The notes under the pieces are model-generated. The model searched no databases and had not been told where the DNA came from. It saw nothing but the letters and a program-made list of their open reading frames with translations. 64,000 nt of DNA from Acheta domesticus. Lineage: Eukaryota; Arthropoda; Insecta; Orthoptera; Gryllidae. The stretch is taken from contig JAHLJT010000631.1 of NCBI GenBank assembly GCA_031308135.1, positions 266,896,948-266,960,947 on the forward strand. The letters run 5' to 3'. Of this stretch, positions 1 through 10,965 are shown piece by piece. Numbering within the stretch: position 1 is the stretch's first letter; each line of letters begins with the position of its first letter. Both the position numbers and the translations under genes were made by a program.

Positions 1-3000
1 GGCTAGCAGTTGCTGAGCGCTGTGCTGAGTTTCTTCTCCGAAGTGACCCAGCGCCGTCTGTTGCAGGCTAGCAGTTGCTGAGCGCTGTGCTGGTTTTCTC
101 CGAAGTGACCTAGCGCCGTCTGTTGCAGGCTAGCAGTTGCTGAGCGCTGTGCTAGTTTTCTCCGAAGTGACCCAGCGCCGTCTGTTGCAGGCTAGCAGTT
201 GCTGAGCGCTGTGCTGGTTTTCTCCGAAGTGACCCAGCGCCGTCTGTTGCAGGCTAGCAGTTGCTGAGCGCTGTGCTAGTTTTCTCCCGAAGTGACCCAG
301 CGCCGTCTGTTGCAGGCTAGCAGTTGCTGAGCGCTGTGCTCGGTTTTCTCCGAAGTGACCCAGTGCCGTCTGTTGCAGGCTAGCAGTTGCTGAGCGCTGT
401 GCTAGTTTTCCTCCGAAGTGACCCAGCGCCGTCTGTTGCAGGCTAGCAGTTGCTGAGCGCTGTGCTGGTTTTCTCCGAAGTGACCCAGCGCCGTCTGTTG
501 CAGGCTAGCAGTTGCTGGAGCGCTGTGCTAGGTTTTCTCCGAAGTGACCCAGCGCCGTCTGTTGCAGGCTAGCAGTTGCTGAGGCGCTGTGCTGCGTTTT
601 CTCCGAAGTGACCCAGCGCCGTCTGTTGCAGGCTAGCAGTTGCTGAGCGCTGTGCTAGGTTTTCTCCGAAGTGAACCCTAGCGCCGTCTGTTGGCAGGCT
701 AGCAGTTCCTGAGCGCTGTGCTGGTTTTCTCCGAAGTGACCCAGGCGCGTCTGTTGCAGGCTAGCAGTTGCTGAGCGCTGTGCTGGTTTTCTCCGAAGTG
801 ACCCAGCGCCGTCTGTTGCAGGCTTAGCAGTTGCTGAGCGCTGTGCTGGTTTTCTCCGAAGTGACCCAGCGCCGTCTGTGCAGGCTAGCAGTGCTGAGCG
901 CGGTGCTGGAATTTGCCTCCGAAGTGAACCCAGCTGCCGTCTGTTGCAGGCTAGCAGTTGCTGAGCGCTGTGCTAGTTTTCTCCGAAATGAGCCAGTGCC
1001 GTCTGTTGCAGGGTCCCAGTTGCTGAGAGCTGTGCTGCATTTGCTCCGAAATGAGCCAGTGCCGTCTGTTGCAGGCTAGCAGTTTGCTGAGCGCTGTGCT
1101 AGTTTTCTCCGAAGTGACCCAGCGCCGTCTGTTGCAGGCTCGCAGTTGCTGAGAGCGGTGCTGCATTTGCTCCGAATGAACCAGTGCCGTCTGTTGCAGG
1201 CTAGCAGTTGCTGAGACGCTGTGCTAGTTTTCTCCGAAATGAGCCAGTGCCGTCTGTTGCAGGGTCCCAGTTGCTGAGAGCTGTGCTGCATTTGCTCCGA
1301 AATGAGCCAGTGCCGTCTGGTTGCAGGCTAGCAGTTGCTGAGCGCTGTGCTAGTTTTCTCCGAAGTGACCTAGCGCCGTCTGTTGCAGGGTCCCAGTTGC
1401 TGAGAGCTGTGCTGCATTTGCTCCGAAATGAACCAGTGCCGTCTGTTGCAGGCTAGCAGTTGCTGAGGCGCTGTGCTAGTTTTCTCCGAAGTGACTCAGC
1501 GCCGTCTGTTGCAGGGTCCCAGTTGCTGAGAGCTGTGCTGCATTTTGCTCCGAAATGAGCCAGTGCCGTCTGTTGCAGGCTAGCAGTTGCTGAGCGCTGT
1601 GCTAGTTTTCTCCGAAGTGACCCAGCGCCGTCTGTTGCAGGCTCGCAGTTGCTGAGAGCGGTGCTGCATTTGCTCCGAAATGAACCAGTGCCGTCTGTTG
1701 CAGGCTAGCAGTTGCTGAGCGCTGTGCTAGTTTTCTCCGAATGAGCCAGTGCCGTCTGTTGCAGGGTCCCAGTTGCTGAGAGCTGTGCTGCATTTGCTCC
1801 GAAATGAGCCAGTGCCGTCTGTTGCAGGCTAGCAGTTGCTGAGCGCTGTGCTAGTTTTCTCCGAAGTGACCTAGCGCCGTCTGTTGCAGGGTCCCAGTTG
1901 CTGAGAGCTGTGCTGCATTTGCTCCGAAATGAACCAGTGCCGTCTGTTGCAGGCTAGCAGTTGCTGAGCGCTGTGCTAGTTTTCTCCGAAGTGACTCAGC
2001 GCCGTCTGTTGCAGGCTAGCAGTTCCTGAGCGCTGTGCTGGTTTTCTCCGAAATGAGCCAGTGCCGTCTGTTGCAGGGTCCCAGTTGCTGAGAGCTGTGC
2101 TGCATTTGCTCCGAAATGAGCCAGTGCCGTCTGTTGCAGGCTAGCAGTTGCTGAGCGCTGTGCTAGTTTTCTCCGAATGAGCCCAGTGCCGTCTGTTGCA
2201 GGCTAGCAGTTGCTGAGCGCTGTGCTGGCTTTTCTCCGAAGTGACCCAGCGCCGTCTGTTGCAGGCTAGCAGTTGCTGAGCGCTGTGCTGCTTTTCTCCG
2301 AAGTGACCCAGCGCCGTCTGTTGCAGGCTAGCAGTTGCTGAGCGCTGTGCTAGTTTTCTCCGAAATGAGCCAGTGCCGTCTGTTGCAGGCTAGCAGTTGC
2401 TGAGCGCTGTGCTGCTTTTCTCCGAAGTGACCCAGCGCCGTCTGTTGCAGGCTAGCAGTTGCTGAGCGCTGTGCTGCGTTTTCTCCGAAGTGACCCAGCG
2501 CCGTCTGTTGCAGGCTAGCAGTTGCTGAGCGCTGTGCTGCTTTTCTCCGAAGTGACCCAGCGCCGTCTGTTGCAGGCTAGCAGTTGCTGAGCGCTGTGCT
2601 AGTTTTCTCCGAAATGAGCCAGTGCCGTCTGTTGCAGGCTAGCAGTTGCTGAGCGCTGTGCTAGTTTTCTCCGAAGTGACCTAGCGCCGTCTGTTGCAGG
2701 CTAGCAGTTGCTGAGAGCTGTGCTGCATTTGCTCCGAAATGAACCAGTGCCGTCTGTTGCAGGCTAGCAGTTGCTGAGCGCTGTGCTAGTTTTCTCCGAA
2801 GTGACTCAGCGCCGTCTGTTGCAGGGTCCCAGTTGCTGAGAGCTGTGCTGCATTTGCTCCGAAATGAGCCAGTGCCGTCTGTTGCAGGCTAGCAGTTGCT
2901 GAGCGCTGTGCTAGTTTTCTCCGAAGTGACCCAGCGCCGTCTGTTGCAGGCTCGCAGTTGCTGAGAGCGGTGCTGCATTTGCTCCGAAATGAACCAGTGC

Positions 3001-4760
3001 CGTCTGTTGCAGGCTAGCAGTTGCTGAGCGCTGTGCTAGTTTTCTCCGAAATGAGCCAGTGCCGTCTGTTGCAGGGTCCCAGTTGCTGAGAGCTGTGCTG
3101 CATTTGCTCCGAAATGAGCCAGTGCCGTCTGTTGCAGGCTAGCAGTTGCTGAGCGCTGTGCTAGTTTTCTCCGAAGTGACCTAGCGCCGTCTGTTGCAGG
3201 GTCCCAGTTGCTGAGAGCTGTGCTGCATTTGCTCCGAAATGAACCAGTGCCGTCTGTTGCAGGCTAGCAGTTGCTGAGCGCTGTGCTAGTTTTCTCCGAA
3301 GTGACTCAGCGCCGTCTGTTGCAGGCTAGCAGTTCCTGAGCGCTGTGCTGGTTTTCTCCGAAATGAGCCAGTGCCGTCTGTTGCAGGGTCCCAGTTGCTG
3401 AGAGCTGTGCTGCATTTGCTCCGAAATGAGCCAGTGCCGTCTGTTGCAGGCTAGCAGTTGCTGAGCGCTGTGCTAGTTTTCTCCGAAATGAGCCAGTGCC
3501 GTCTGTTGCAGGCTAGCAGTTGCTGAGCGCTGTGCTGGTTTTCTCCGAAGTGACCCAGCGCCGTCTGTTGCAGGCTAGCAGTTGCTGAGCGCTGTGCTGC
3601 TTTTCTCCGAAGTGACCCAGCGCCGTCTGTTGCAGGCTAGCAGTTGCTGAGCGCTGTGCTAGTTTTCTCCGAAATGAGCCAGTGCCGTCTGTTGCAGGCT
3701 AGCAGTTGCTGAGCGCTGTGCTGCTTTTCTCCGAAGTGACCCAGCGCCGTCTGTTGCAGGCTAGCAGTTGCTGAGCGCTGTGCTGGTTTTCTCCGAAGTG
3801 ACCCAGCGCCGTCTGTTGCAGGCTAGCAGTTGCTGAGCGCTGTGCTGCTTTTCTCCGAAGTGACCCAGCGCCGTCTGTTGCAGGCTAGCAGTTTGCTGAG
3901 CGCTGTGCTAGTTTTCTCCGAAATGAGCCAGTGCCGTCTGTTGCAGGCTAGCAGTTGCTGAGCGCTGTGCTAGTTTTCTCCGAAGTGACCTAGCGCCGTC
4001 TGTTGCAGGCTAGCAGTTGCTGAGAGCTGTGCTGCATTTGCTCCGAAATGAACCAGTGCCGTCTGTTGCAGGCTAGCAGTTGCTGAGCGCTGTGCTAGTT
4101 TTCTCCGAAGTGACTCAGCGCCGTCTGTTGCAGGCTAGCAGTTGCTGAGCGCTGTGCTAGTTTTCTCCGAAATGAGCCAGTGCCGTCTGTTGCAGGGTCC
4201 CAGTTGCTGAGAGCTGTGCTGCATTTGCTCCGAAATGAGCCAGTGCCGTCTGTTGCAGGCTAGCAGTTGCTGAGCGCTGTGCTAGTTTTCTCCGAAGTGA
4301 CCTAGCGCCGTCTGTTGCAGGGTCCCAGTTGCTGAGAGCTGTGCTGCATTTGCTCCGAAATGAACCAGTGCCGTCTGTTGCAGGCTAGCAGTTGCTGAGC
4401 GCTGTGCTAGTTTTCTCCGAAGTGACTCAGCGCCGTCTGTTGCAGGGTCCCAGTTGCTGAGAGCTGTGCTGCATTTGCTCCGAAATGAACCAGTGCCGTC
4501 TGTTGCAGGCTAGCAGTTGCTGAGAGCTGTGCTGCATTTGCTCCGAAATGAGCCAGTGCCGTCTGTTGCAGGCTCCCAGTTGCTGAGAGCTGTGCTGCAT
4601 TTGCTCCGAAATGAGCCAGTGCCGTCTGTTGCAGGCTCCCAGTTGCTGAGAGCTGTGCTGCATTTGCTCCGAAATGAGCCAGTGCCGTCTGTTGCAGGCT
4701 CCCAGTTGCTGAGAGCTGTGCTGGCTTTGCTCCGAAGTGACCCTGCGCCGTCTGTTGCAG
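1..4760 (+). repeat. 62-bp minisatellite, about 77 copies, with splice-acceptor-like units
   Basis: Head-to-tail units of about 62 bp fill the left end of the window and probably continue outside it. Each unit has a block reading gctagcagttgctgagcgc, then a variable core (gttttctccgaagtg or catttgctccgaaatg), then gccgtctgttgcag. The cores alternate, and there is a higher-order period of about 1,310 bp: the rare variant agttcctgag recurs at 2,021 and 3,331. The first 1.3 kb has many scattered one-base indels; later units are cleaner. Open frames across the array are by-products of its periodicity and I do not call them genes. The last unit merges with the exon starting at 4,761. Confidence 0.95.
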
Positions 4761-5678
4761 GCTCGCTTTTGCTGAGCGCGTTGCTGGCGGCGTACCGCGC
4801 AGTGCGCGAAGGGCGCGAATCGGCGAAGGAGGGAGCGCCACGGGAGCCCCTCATCCTCCTCGTGTCGAGCGGCCAGGAGATCGGGGCAGAGCGCAAAGAG
4901 CTGCTGCGCGCCGTCACTGGCGCCACCAGCGACCCCGCCACCTCCGCGCCGCTCTACAGCCTGGCGTTCGGCCGCGACGCCGACTTGAACCTCCTGAAGC
5001 AGCTGTCGCTGCGCGGCAAGGGCTTCGCGCGCAAGATCTACGAGGCGGCGGACGCTGCGCTGCAGCTGCGCAACTTCTACCGGCGCGTGGCGTCGCCGCT
5101 GCTGGCGGACGTCACCTTCCACTACGCCGACGACCAGGTGAGCAGAGCGCCTACGCGACGCCCTGCAGCTGTCGTGCCGCTGCGCAGAGGCGTCAAGTGT
5201 GTGTGTGCGCAGGTGGAGGCGTCGTCGCTGACGCAGGCGGCGTTCCCCGTGCTGCTGGCGGGCGCGGAGCTGGCCGTGGCGGGGGCGGGCGTGGGCGCGG
5301 GCGGGGGCAGCGGGCTGCGGGCGACGGTGCGCGGGGCGGCGGGCGGGGGCGGGGGCGGGCGGGCGCCGCTGGAGAGGGCGGCGGCTGTGCAGCGCCTGGA
5401 GCCGCAGCAGGCGTCGTTCGTGGAGCGCCTGTGGGCGTACCTCACGGTGAGTGGGCGTGGCGTGGCGTGGGGGCGTTGTGGGGGGCGTGGGCGTGAGCGC
5501 TGTGCGAGTGTGTGCGTGTGGCAGGTGCGGCAGCTGCTGGAGCGCGCAGACGGGGGGCGACGCGCAGGCGAAGGAGCGGGCGAGAGAGCTGGCGCTGCGC
5601 TACGCCTTCGTGGCTCTGTCTGCCGGGACGGAGTTGAAGTCTGACGAGAAGATGACTTTTGCTTATGGATCATGTTAA
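4761..5678 (+). CDS. Inter-alpha-trypsin inhibitor heavy chain (ITIH)-like protein, 3' exons, partial and frame-broken
   Basis: Three exons are visible: 4,761-5,137, 5,213-5,446 and 5,525-5,678. They have GTGAG donors and CAG acceptors, and all junctions are phase 0 except the incoming phase-1 acceptor. Exon 1 encodes the second half of a von Willebrand A domain followed by the ITIH-type stretch FYRRVASPLLADVTFHY. Exon 2 holds the beta-rich segment with ELAVAG and RLWAYLTV. Exon 3 begins RQLLERAD. Family members are secreted hyaluronan- or protease-inhibitor-associated proteins; nothing in the window shows the partner here. The usual DG-type metal-site motif reads VSSG. A run of six G at 5,552-5,557 shifts the frame: one G fewer restores AKERARELALRYAFV and a stop at 5,676. 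The last 20 or so residues do not look like the family C-terminus, so a pseudogene or a wrong terminal exon is possible. Upstream exons lie outside the window. Confidence 0.72.
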
Positions 5679-6350
5679 CTTCTCTCAATCACAACAAGAA
5701 ATTTCTAGTACTTGGTAGATAATAAATTGTTTTCTCAACTAATCTACCATTGCATACACAACGGTATATTTATTATACCTTACAATATTTAAAATGAACA
5801 TGTTTAGTCAATAAACATATACGATATTAACTATAACGATCTAATAGGTGTGACCTTTGCCACTGATTGGCAGTCAACTCTTAATATACAGGTGTTTTGC
5901 CGATATACGAAATCTCTTTTGCGAAAGAAGGTAACCTGCAAAAAACGTCTGCACGATGAGTTGCGTGCAGATCATGGTCAAATATTACAAGCGTAATTTG
6001 TTGATTTTAATTTAAAGTTTTATTGGCATGAAGTGATAATTTCCCCTATATGCCTTTGATATTTTTCGATTCCATTACATTTTTTTCATATATTCTGAGT
6101 CTTACTGATTGCCTAAACAAGACAAATAGTACAATTCAAAAATTTGTTGTGATGCATAATACATGGGGCACATGTAAATGTAACCTTTATTTCAACAAAG
6201 TCACATGTCTTCTTATTCTTAGTAAAAGTTACGTAACATTATAAAGTTCTAAATACCTGTCAACTTACCCATTGCTCAAACTCCTAATCAAATGTGGTGC
6301 CAAATATAACAATATGAAATGTTACTAGTAGTGTTATATAATAGCACAAA
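5679..6350. other. AT-rich intergenic DNA
   Basis: No gene is recognised here. An AATAAA within GATAATAAATTG near 5,721 could serve the ITIH-like transcript. The rest is AT-rich and without clear structure. Confidence 0.4.
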
Positions 6351-6540
6351 CTTTCTCCTACTAGTTAGTTTTCTAATTTTTTGGCCTGGGCTACTTTTAG
6401 ATCTTGCCCCATTCTCTTTCCAGCTCTAATCTATCGCAGCTTAAAGTACATTTTTTTTAAATGTTCTCAATTTTTTGGTTTCCTAATAGTAGAACCGAAA
6501 TATTACTTTAAAAATATTTAAGAAGAGTAAAATCTTGCCC
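6351..6540 (-). repeat. Dispersed repeat family A, tail fragment (copy 1)
   Basis: This is the reverse complement of the family A tail. It carries the recognisable order: tagttttctaat, a segment matching the tggcaag block, tttaaagtacattttttt, then ggtttcctaatagtagaac. The same order occurs in direct or inverted form at 21.9, 22.4, 29.4, 30.5 and 36.0 kb. The match degrades after 6,540, but the outer motif with alternating cgta steps reappears at 7,160-7,200, so the copy may extend that far. Confidence 0.6.
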
Positions 6541-7304
6541 TATAAGGACATTTTCGTTTAAACATTTGGAGCTGATTTTATGAAAATGGCGTTTCAGAGC
6601 CATTCCACGTCAAATCGCGCAAAAAAACAACAACAAAATTTGAACTAAATATTCTTACTTTTTCCTGTTTATTATGTGTATCAAATAACTTAACGTGTTT
6701 TTAAGTTTTCTAACTTAATTATTTTCGGAAGTATTGACTAATGTCATGTTCTAAAAATGACGCGCATCACTAACTTAAATATATTACATATTTGCATACA
6801 CTAATTAAAGACATTCCGCTCAAATTCCATTCGAAACTTAAAAATATGTTTATTTTTGAGATTTTACAAAATATTTAATTTCCTTAATTTTCATGTTTTG
6901 ATGTTTTCACCAAAGGTATTTTAAGTAATTATTGAGGTGATGCAACTTCACGATTTTATTTGGTTATGAAATGAATTCTTGAGTAACTTTTGACTGCCAT
7001 TCTGAAATATTCTCTTCCTTCATAACTGACGTCAAGTATATACACTTGGTTATCTTATAATTCCTAAACTTTCGTCACAATGCACAGGAGTAAAATTTCA
7101 TTTTCTTCAGACAAATTTTCAGCGATTTGTTTATGGAAATCGACTCCTTTTTTTTACTTTCCCGTATACGTACGTATACGTAATGTAGGGAAAGTTATGT
7201 AATGCTGAGGAAAATCGATTTTGATATTTCAACGACAAAACGTTTTAGGGTCTTCTGATACCGAAAAAGTTGTTCTTTTTAAAACCTCCTTCCGCCCACC
7301 CGTT

Positions 7305-7360
7305 GGTCTGTCCGTCTATCCTTCCGACCGTCCATCCGTCCGTCCGTCCGTCTGCCTGTG
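7305..7360. repeat. Degenerate CCGT-type tetranucleotide tract
   Basis: Runs of ccgt, cctt and cat-ccgt form a short impure microsatellite inside unclassified AT-rich DNA. The open frame across it on the minus strand is low complexity and I do not consider it a gene. Confidence 0.6.
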
Positions 7361-8560
7361 AACAACCGTAGTGGCGAAACCATACGTAAGATTTCTTCCA
7401 AAATGAATATTCCCCGGTCGATCTGGTTCCACTCAAGGCTTCGCTATTTTGAAAAACTTTCTTCAAAATTTGGGGGTACTTTACGTGAACCCCCCGGACA
7501 TTTTCAAAATTTTCTCAAAAACGGCACCATTTTTTAAAAATTTCTTGTAAGAATAGAATAAAATACACCTTATGAAGGTGGCATAGGTCCGATTTTTACG
7601 GTTAACTCTGAATTTCTAGAGATTTCTTTCTGGCTATACAATTTATTAGAAGAAATTGTTTACTGCATTCAGCAACGAGAATTGTCCACATTATGGTTAT
7701 CATGGACTCTCAAGACATTTTCTGCTCGAGAAATTTACTCTTTTCACAGCAGCATTAAAATACTTTCTCTTTTCTATGTAAGTACGTGGTGCATGACAGA
7801 GTAAAAGATGTACTGAAAAAATGTATTAAATACAGGGTTATCCAAAATGATTGTCGGAGTTTCGTGATTTTTTTTAGAGACAATGGAAATAAATATTTAA
7901 AATATATATTTAATATAGTTTATTCTAACAAGTTGAAGGGTATTTTGAGTAGACACATAATAATATTAAAAAATGAATGCATGTTTGACATGTAAATTTC
8001 TATTATTAAATTTGTGTAAAAAATTCGTTGTTACAAAATTATTTTTAAGTTATTTGTTTTGTTTTCTATGTACAAATTGTATTTTTCATTTTTTATTGAA
8101 GTGTATTGTACATGTAGAACAGACAAACTCGTATGTTCACGTTTCACATGTGTAGCAAAACACGCTACCTTAACATAACCTTAACACACGCGATCAGAGA
8201 AGAACGCACATGTCCAGAATGTCAATCACAACTTCTAATTCACTGATCATTGACATCGGACAAAAGGGACAAAAGCAACTTGTATAGTGTTCGATGTGCA
8301 TTATTAATAAACATGCAGGTAAACAATGTATTGTTAATAAACTAATTTGAAATTTTAGCTATGGTTCACTATACATATTCATGTACATAATGTTTTATCT
8401 GTTCTGTAGACCTGATGAAGGTCAAATAAATGGACTAAATGTCGGCAATGTAGTGTTTTATTTCTTTAATTGACCAAATTCAAGAACCACAAGACATACA
8501 ACGGGTCAAGAATCATTGAATATTAATATGATTAATTGTAGTCCTGCAGTCCAAAGACAG
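7361..8560. other. Unclassified AT-rich DNA with a retroelement-tail-like motif
   Basis: No gene is recognised. At 8,405-8,470 the sequence cctgatgaaggtcaaataaa, followed by a motif like aaatgtcggcaatgtagtg, resembles the 3' tails of dispersed arthropod retroelements. That is a pattern impression, not an identification. Confidence 0.35.
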
Positions 8561-8599
8561 ACTCTGGAAGTTTCATTATGCAACGATTGACGTTAACCT

Positions 8600-9140
8600 C
8601 AGTTAACGTCAATTACCAGTTACAACATTGTTCACATAATGGCTATAAGCGGTAAGGAAAAAGCGTTTTGTACTCTTGAGAATCATCAACATCATTCCAT
8701 TACCATAGTCCAGCATCATTTTCGAACAAAATACGAAAAGGTCAGTCCTTCCGACAACTTTATTTGCAGATGGAACTCTCAATTTGATGACTCCGGCTGT
8801 TGACGCTCAGTTTGTGGACGTTCCGCTGTGCTAAAAAAAGAAGTGAATAGGATCAGAGAAACTTATCTCCGTAGCTCTAAGAATCGAATACAAGAGGCAG
8901 AAGGAAACTGGATGTTCCCCAAAGCATATTCTGGCATGTGTTACGGAGGGTCCTAAAGGCCAGGCAAGTAAGTGCGTTTTCAAACGAGCAACTTCCACAG
9001 CAGTTGGTCGGACGCGGGCCGGACAGTGATCAGATAGTGCTCAAACCCCGACCTCCAAATTCACCAGACATCGCGCCGTGTAATTATTGCTTTCTCGCAC
9101 TTACTAACGTAAGAAGAGAAAGTGTTATTGTCATGCGCCG
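8600..9140 (+). pseudogene. Degraded mariner-like transposase (helix-turn-helix and DDE end fragments)
   Basis: The + strand starts near 8,638 with MAISGKEKAF. It then reads HSITIVQHHFRTKYEKVSPS in the helix-turn-helix region found in insect mariner-type elements. After a stop, a shifted frame gives KKEVNRIRETYLRSS. From about 8,985 another frame gives QLPQQLVGRGPDSDQ and PPNSPDIAPCNY, which corresponds to the PPRSPDLTPCDF region near the end of the DDE catalytic domain. The middle of the domain is missing, so this is an internally deleted, frame-broken copy of a cut-and-paste transposase. Confidence 0.7.
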
Positions 9141-9291
9141 GCAAACCAAACCATTTTCGAAACAAAAACTCTTATTGCCAGCTAACAAAACTGGTAACAA
9201 AAAAGTGAATAAATCCAATTGATAAATATACAAAAATATCCTCTAACATATGGCTTAGCCAGAATCCATGTTTTGTGCTTCCTTCATATAT

Positions 9292-10965
9292 TAGTAGTCC
9301 GTCAGAGGAATTAGTTTTCCGTCAGAAGTATTAGTAGTCCGTCAGAGGTATTAGAAGCCCGTCAGAAGTATTAGTAATTCGTCAGAGGAATAAGTAGTCC
9401 GTCAGAGGTATTAGTAGTCCGTCAGAAGTATTAGAAGTCCGTCAGAGGTGTTATTAGTCCGTCAGAGGTATTAATAGCCCGTCAGAAGTATTAGTATTCC
9501 GTCCGAGGAATTAGAAGCCCGTCAGAGGTAGTAGACGTCCGTCAGAGGTATTAGTAGTCCGTCAGAGGTATTAGTAGTCCGTCAGATGTATTAGTTGCCC
9601 GTCAGAGGTATTAGTATTCCGTCAGAGGAATTAGAAGTCCGTCAGAGGTATTAATAGTCCGTCAGATATATTAGTAGTCCGTCAGAGGTATTACAAGTTC
9701 TTCAGGGGTATTAGTAATCCGTCAGACGTATTAGTAGACCGTCAGAGGTATTAGTAGACTCTCAGAGGTATTAGTAGCCCGTCAGAAGTATTACAAGTCC
9801 GTCAGAGGTATTAGTAAGCCGTCAGAGGTATTAGTAGCCCGTCAAATATATTAGTAGTCCGTCAGAGGTATTACAAGCCATTATAAGCCCGTCAGAGGTA
9901 TAAGTAGTCCGCCAGAGGTTTTACAAGTCCGTCAGACGTGTTAGTAGTCCGTCAGAGGTTTTAGTAGTCCGTCAGAGTTATTAGTAATTCGTCAGAGGTA
10001 ATGGTAGACCGTCAGTGGTAATAGTAGTCCGTCAGAGGTATTACAAGTCCGTCAGAAGTATAAGTAGTCCGTCAGACGTAATGGAAGACTGTCAGTGGTA
10101 TTAGTTGACCGTAAGAGGTATTGCAAGTCCGTCAGAGGTATTAGTAATACGTCAGAGGTACAAGTAGCCTGTCAGAGGTATTAGTAGCCCGTCAGAGGTA
10201 ATAGTAGAACGTATGTTGTAATAGTAGTCCGTCAGAGGTAATACAAGTCCGTCAGAGGTAATACAAGTCCGTCAGAGGTATTAGTAGTCCTTCTGAGGTA
10301 TTACAAGTCCGTCAAAGGTATTAGTAGCCCGTCAGAAGTATTCATAGTCTGTCAGAGGTATTAGTTGTCCGTCAGAGGTATTAGTAGTTCTTGAGAGGTA
10401 TTACAAGTCCGTCAGAAAAATTAGTTGTCCGTCAGAGGTTATATAGTCTCTCAGAGGTAAAGGTAGACCGTCAGTGGTAATGGTAGAACGTCAGAGGTGT
10501 TACAAATCCGTCAGAGGTTTTAGTAGTCCGTCAGAGGTATTAAAAGTCTGTCGGAGGTATTAGTAGTCCGTCAGAGGTATTAGTAGTCTGTCAGAGGTAT
10601 TAGTAGTCTGTCAGAGGTATTAGTAGCCCGTGAGAAGTATTAGTAAACTCTCTGAGGTATTAGTAGCCCGTCAGAGGTACTAGTAGTCTGTCAGAAGTAT
10701 TAGTAGCCTGTCAGAAATATTAGGAGTCCGTCAGAGGTATTAGTAGTCCGTTTGGGGTATTAGTAGCCCGTCAGAGGTATTAAAAGTCCGTCATAGATAT
10801 TAGTAGTCTCTCACAGGTATTAAGAGTCTGTCAGAGGTATTAGTATTCCGTCAAAGGTATTACTAGTCCGTCAGAGGTATTAGTAGTTCGTCAGAGGTAT
10901 TACAAGTCCGTCAGAGGTATTCGTAGTCCGTCAGAGGTATTAGTAGTCCGTCAATTCAGAGGATT
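9292..10965. repeat. 20-bp minisatellite, about 84 copies
   Basis: The unit is close to gtattagtagtccgtcagag, repeated without spacers. Substitutions are frequent and indels are few, so the 20-bp register holds almost throughout. There are no unique spacers, so this is not a CRISPR array. The right edge grades into the satellite beginning at 10,955, whose own sequence contains a related ccgtcaga motif. Confidence 0.95.

Noticed and set aside
831..5122. Many open frames of 60-375 codons across the 62-bp array, on both strands
   Set aside because: They follow the periodicity of the repeat, appear in several frames and have no family motif before 4,761. Only the frame continuing into the ITIH-like exon is meaningful.
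9292..10965. Possible CRISPR array
   Set aside because: Contiguous 20-bp units without unique spacers, and the locus is in an animal genome.
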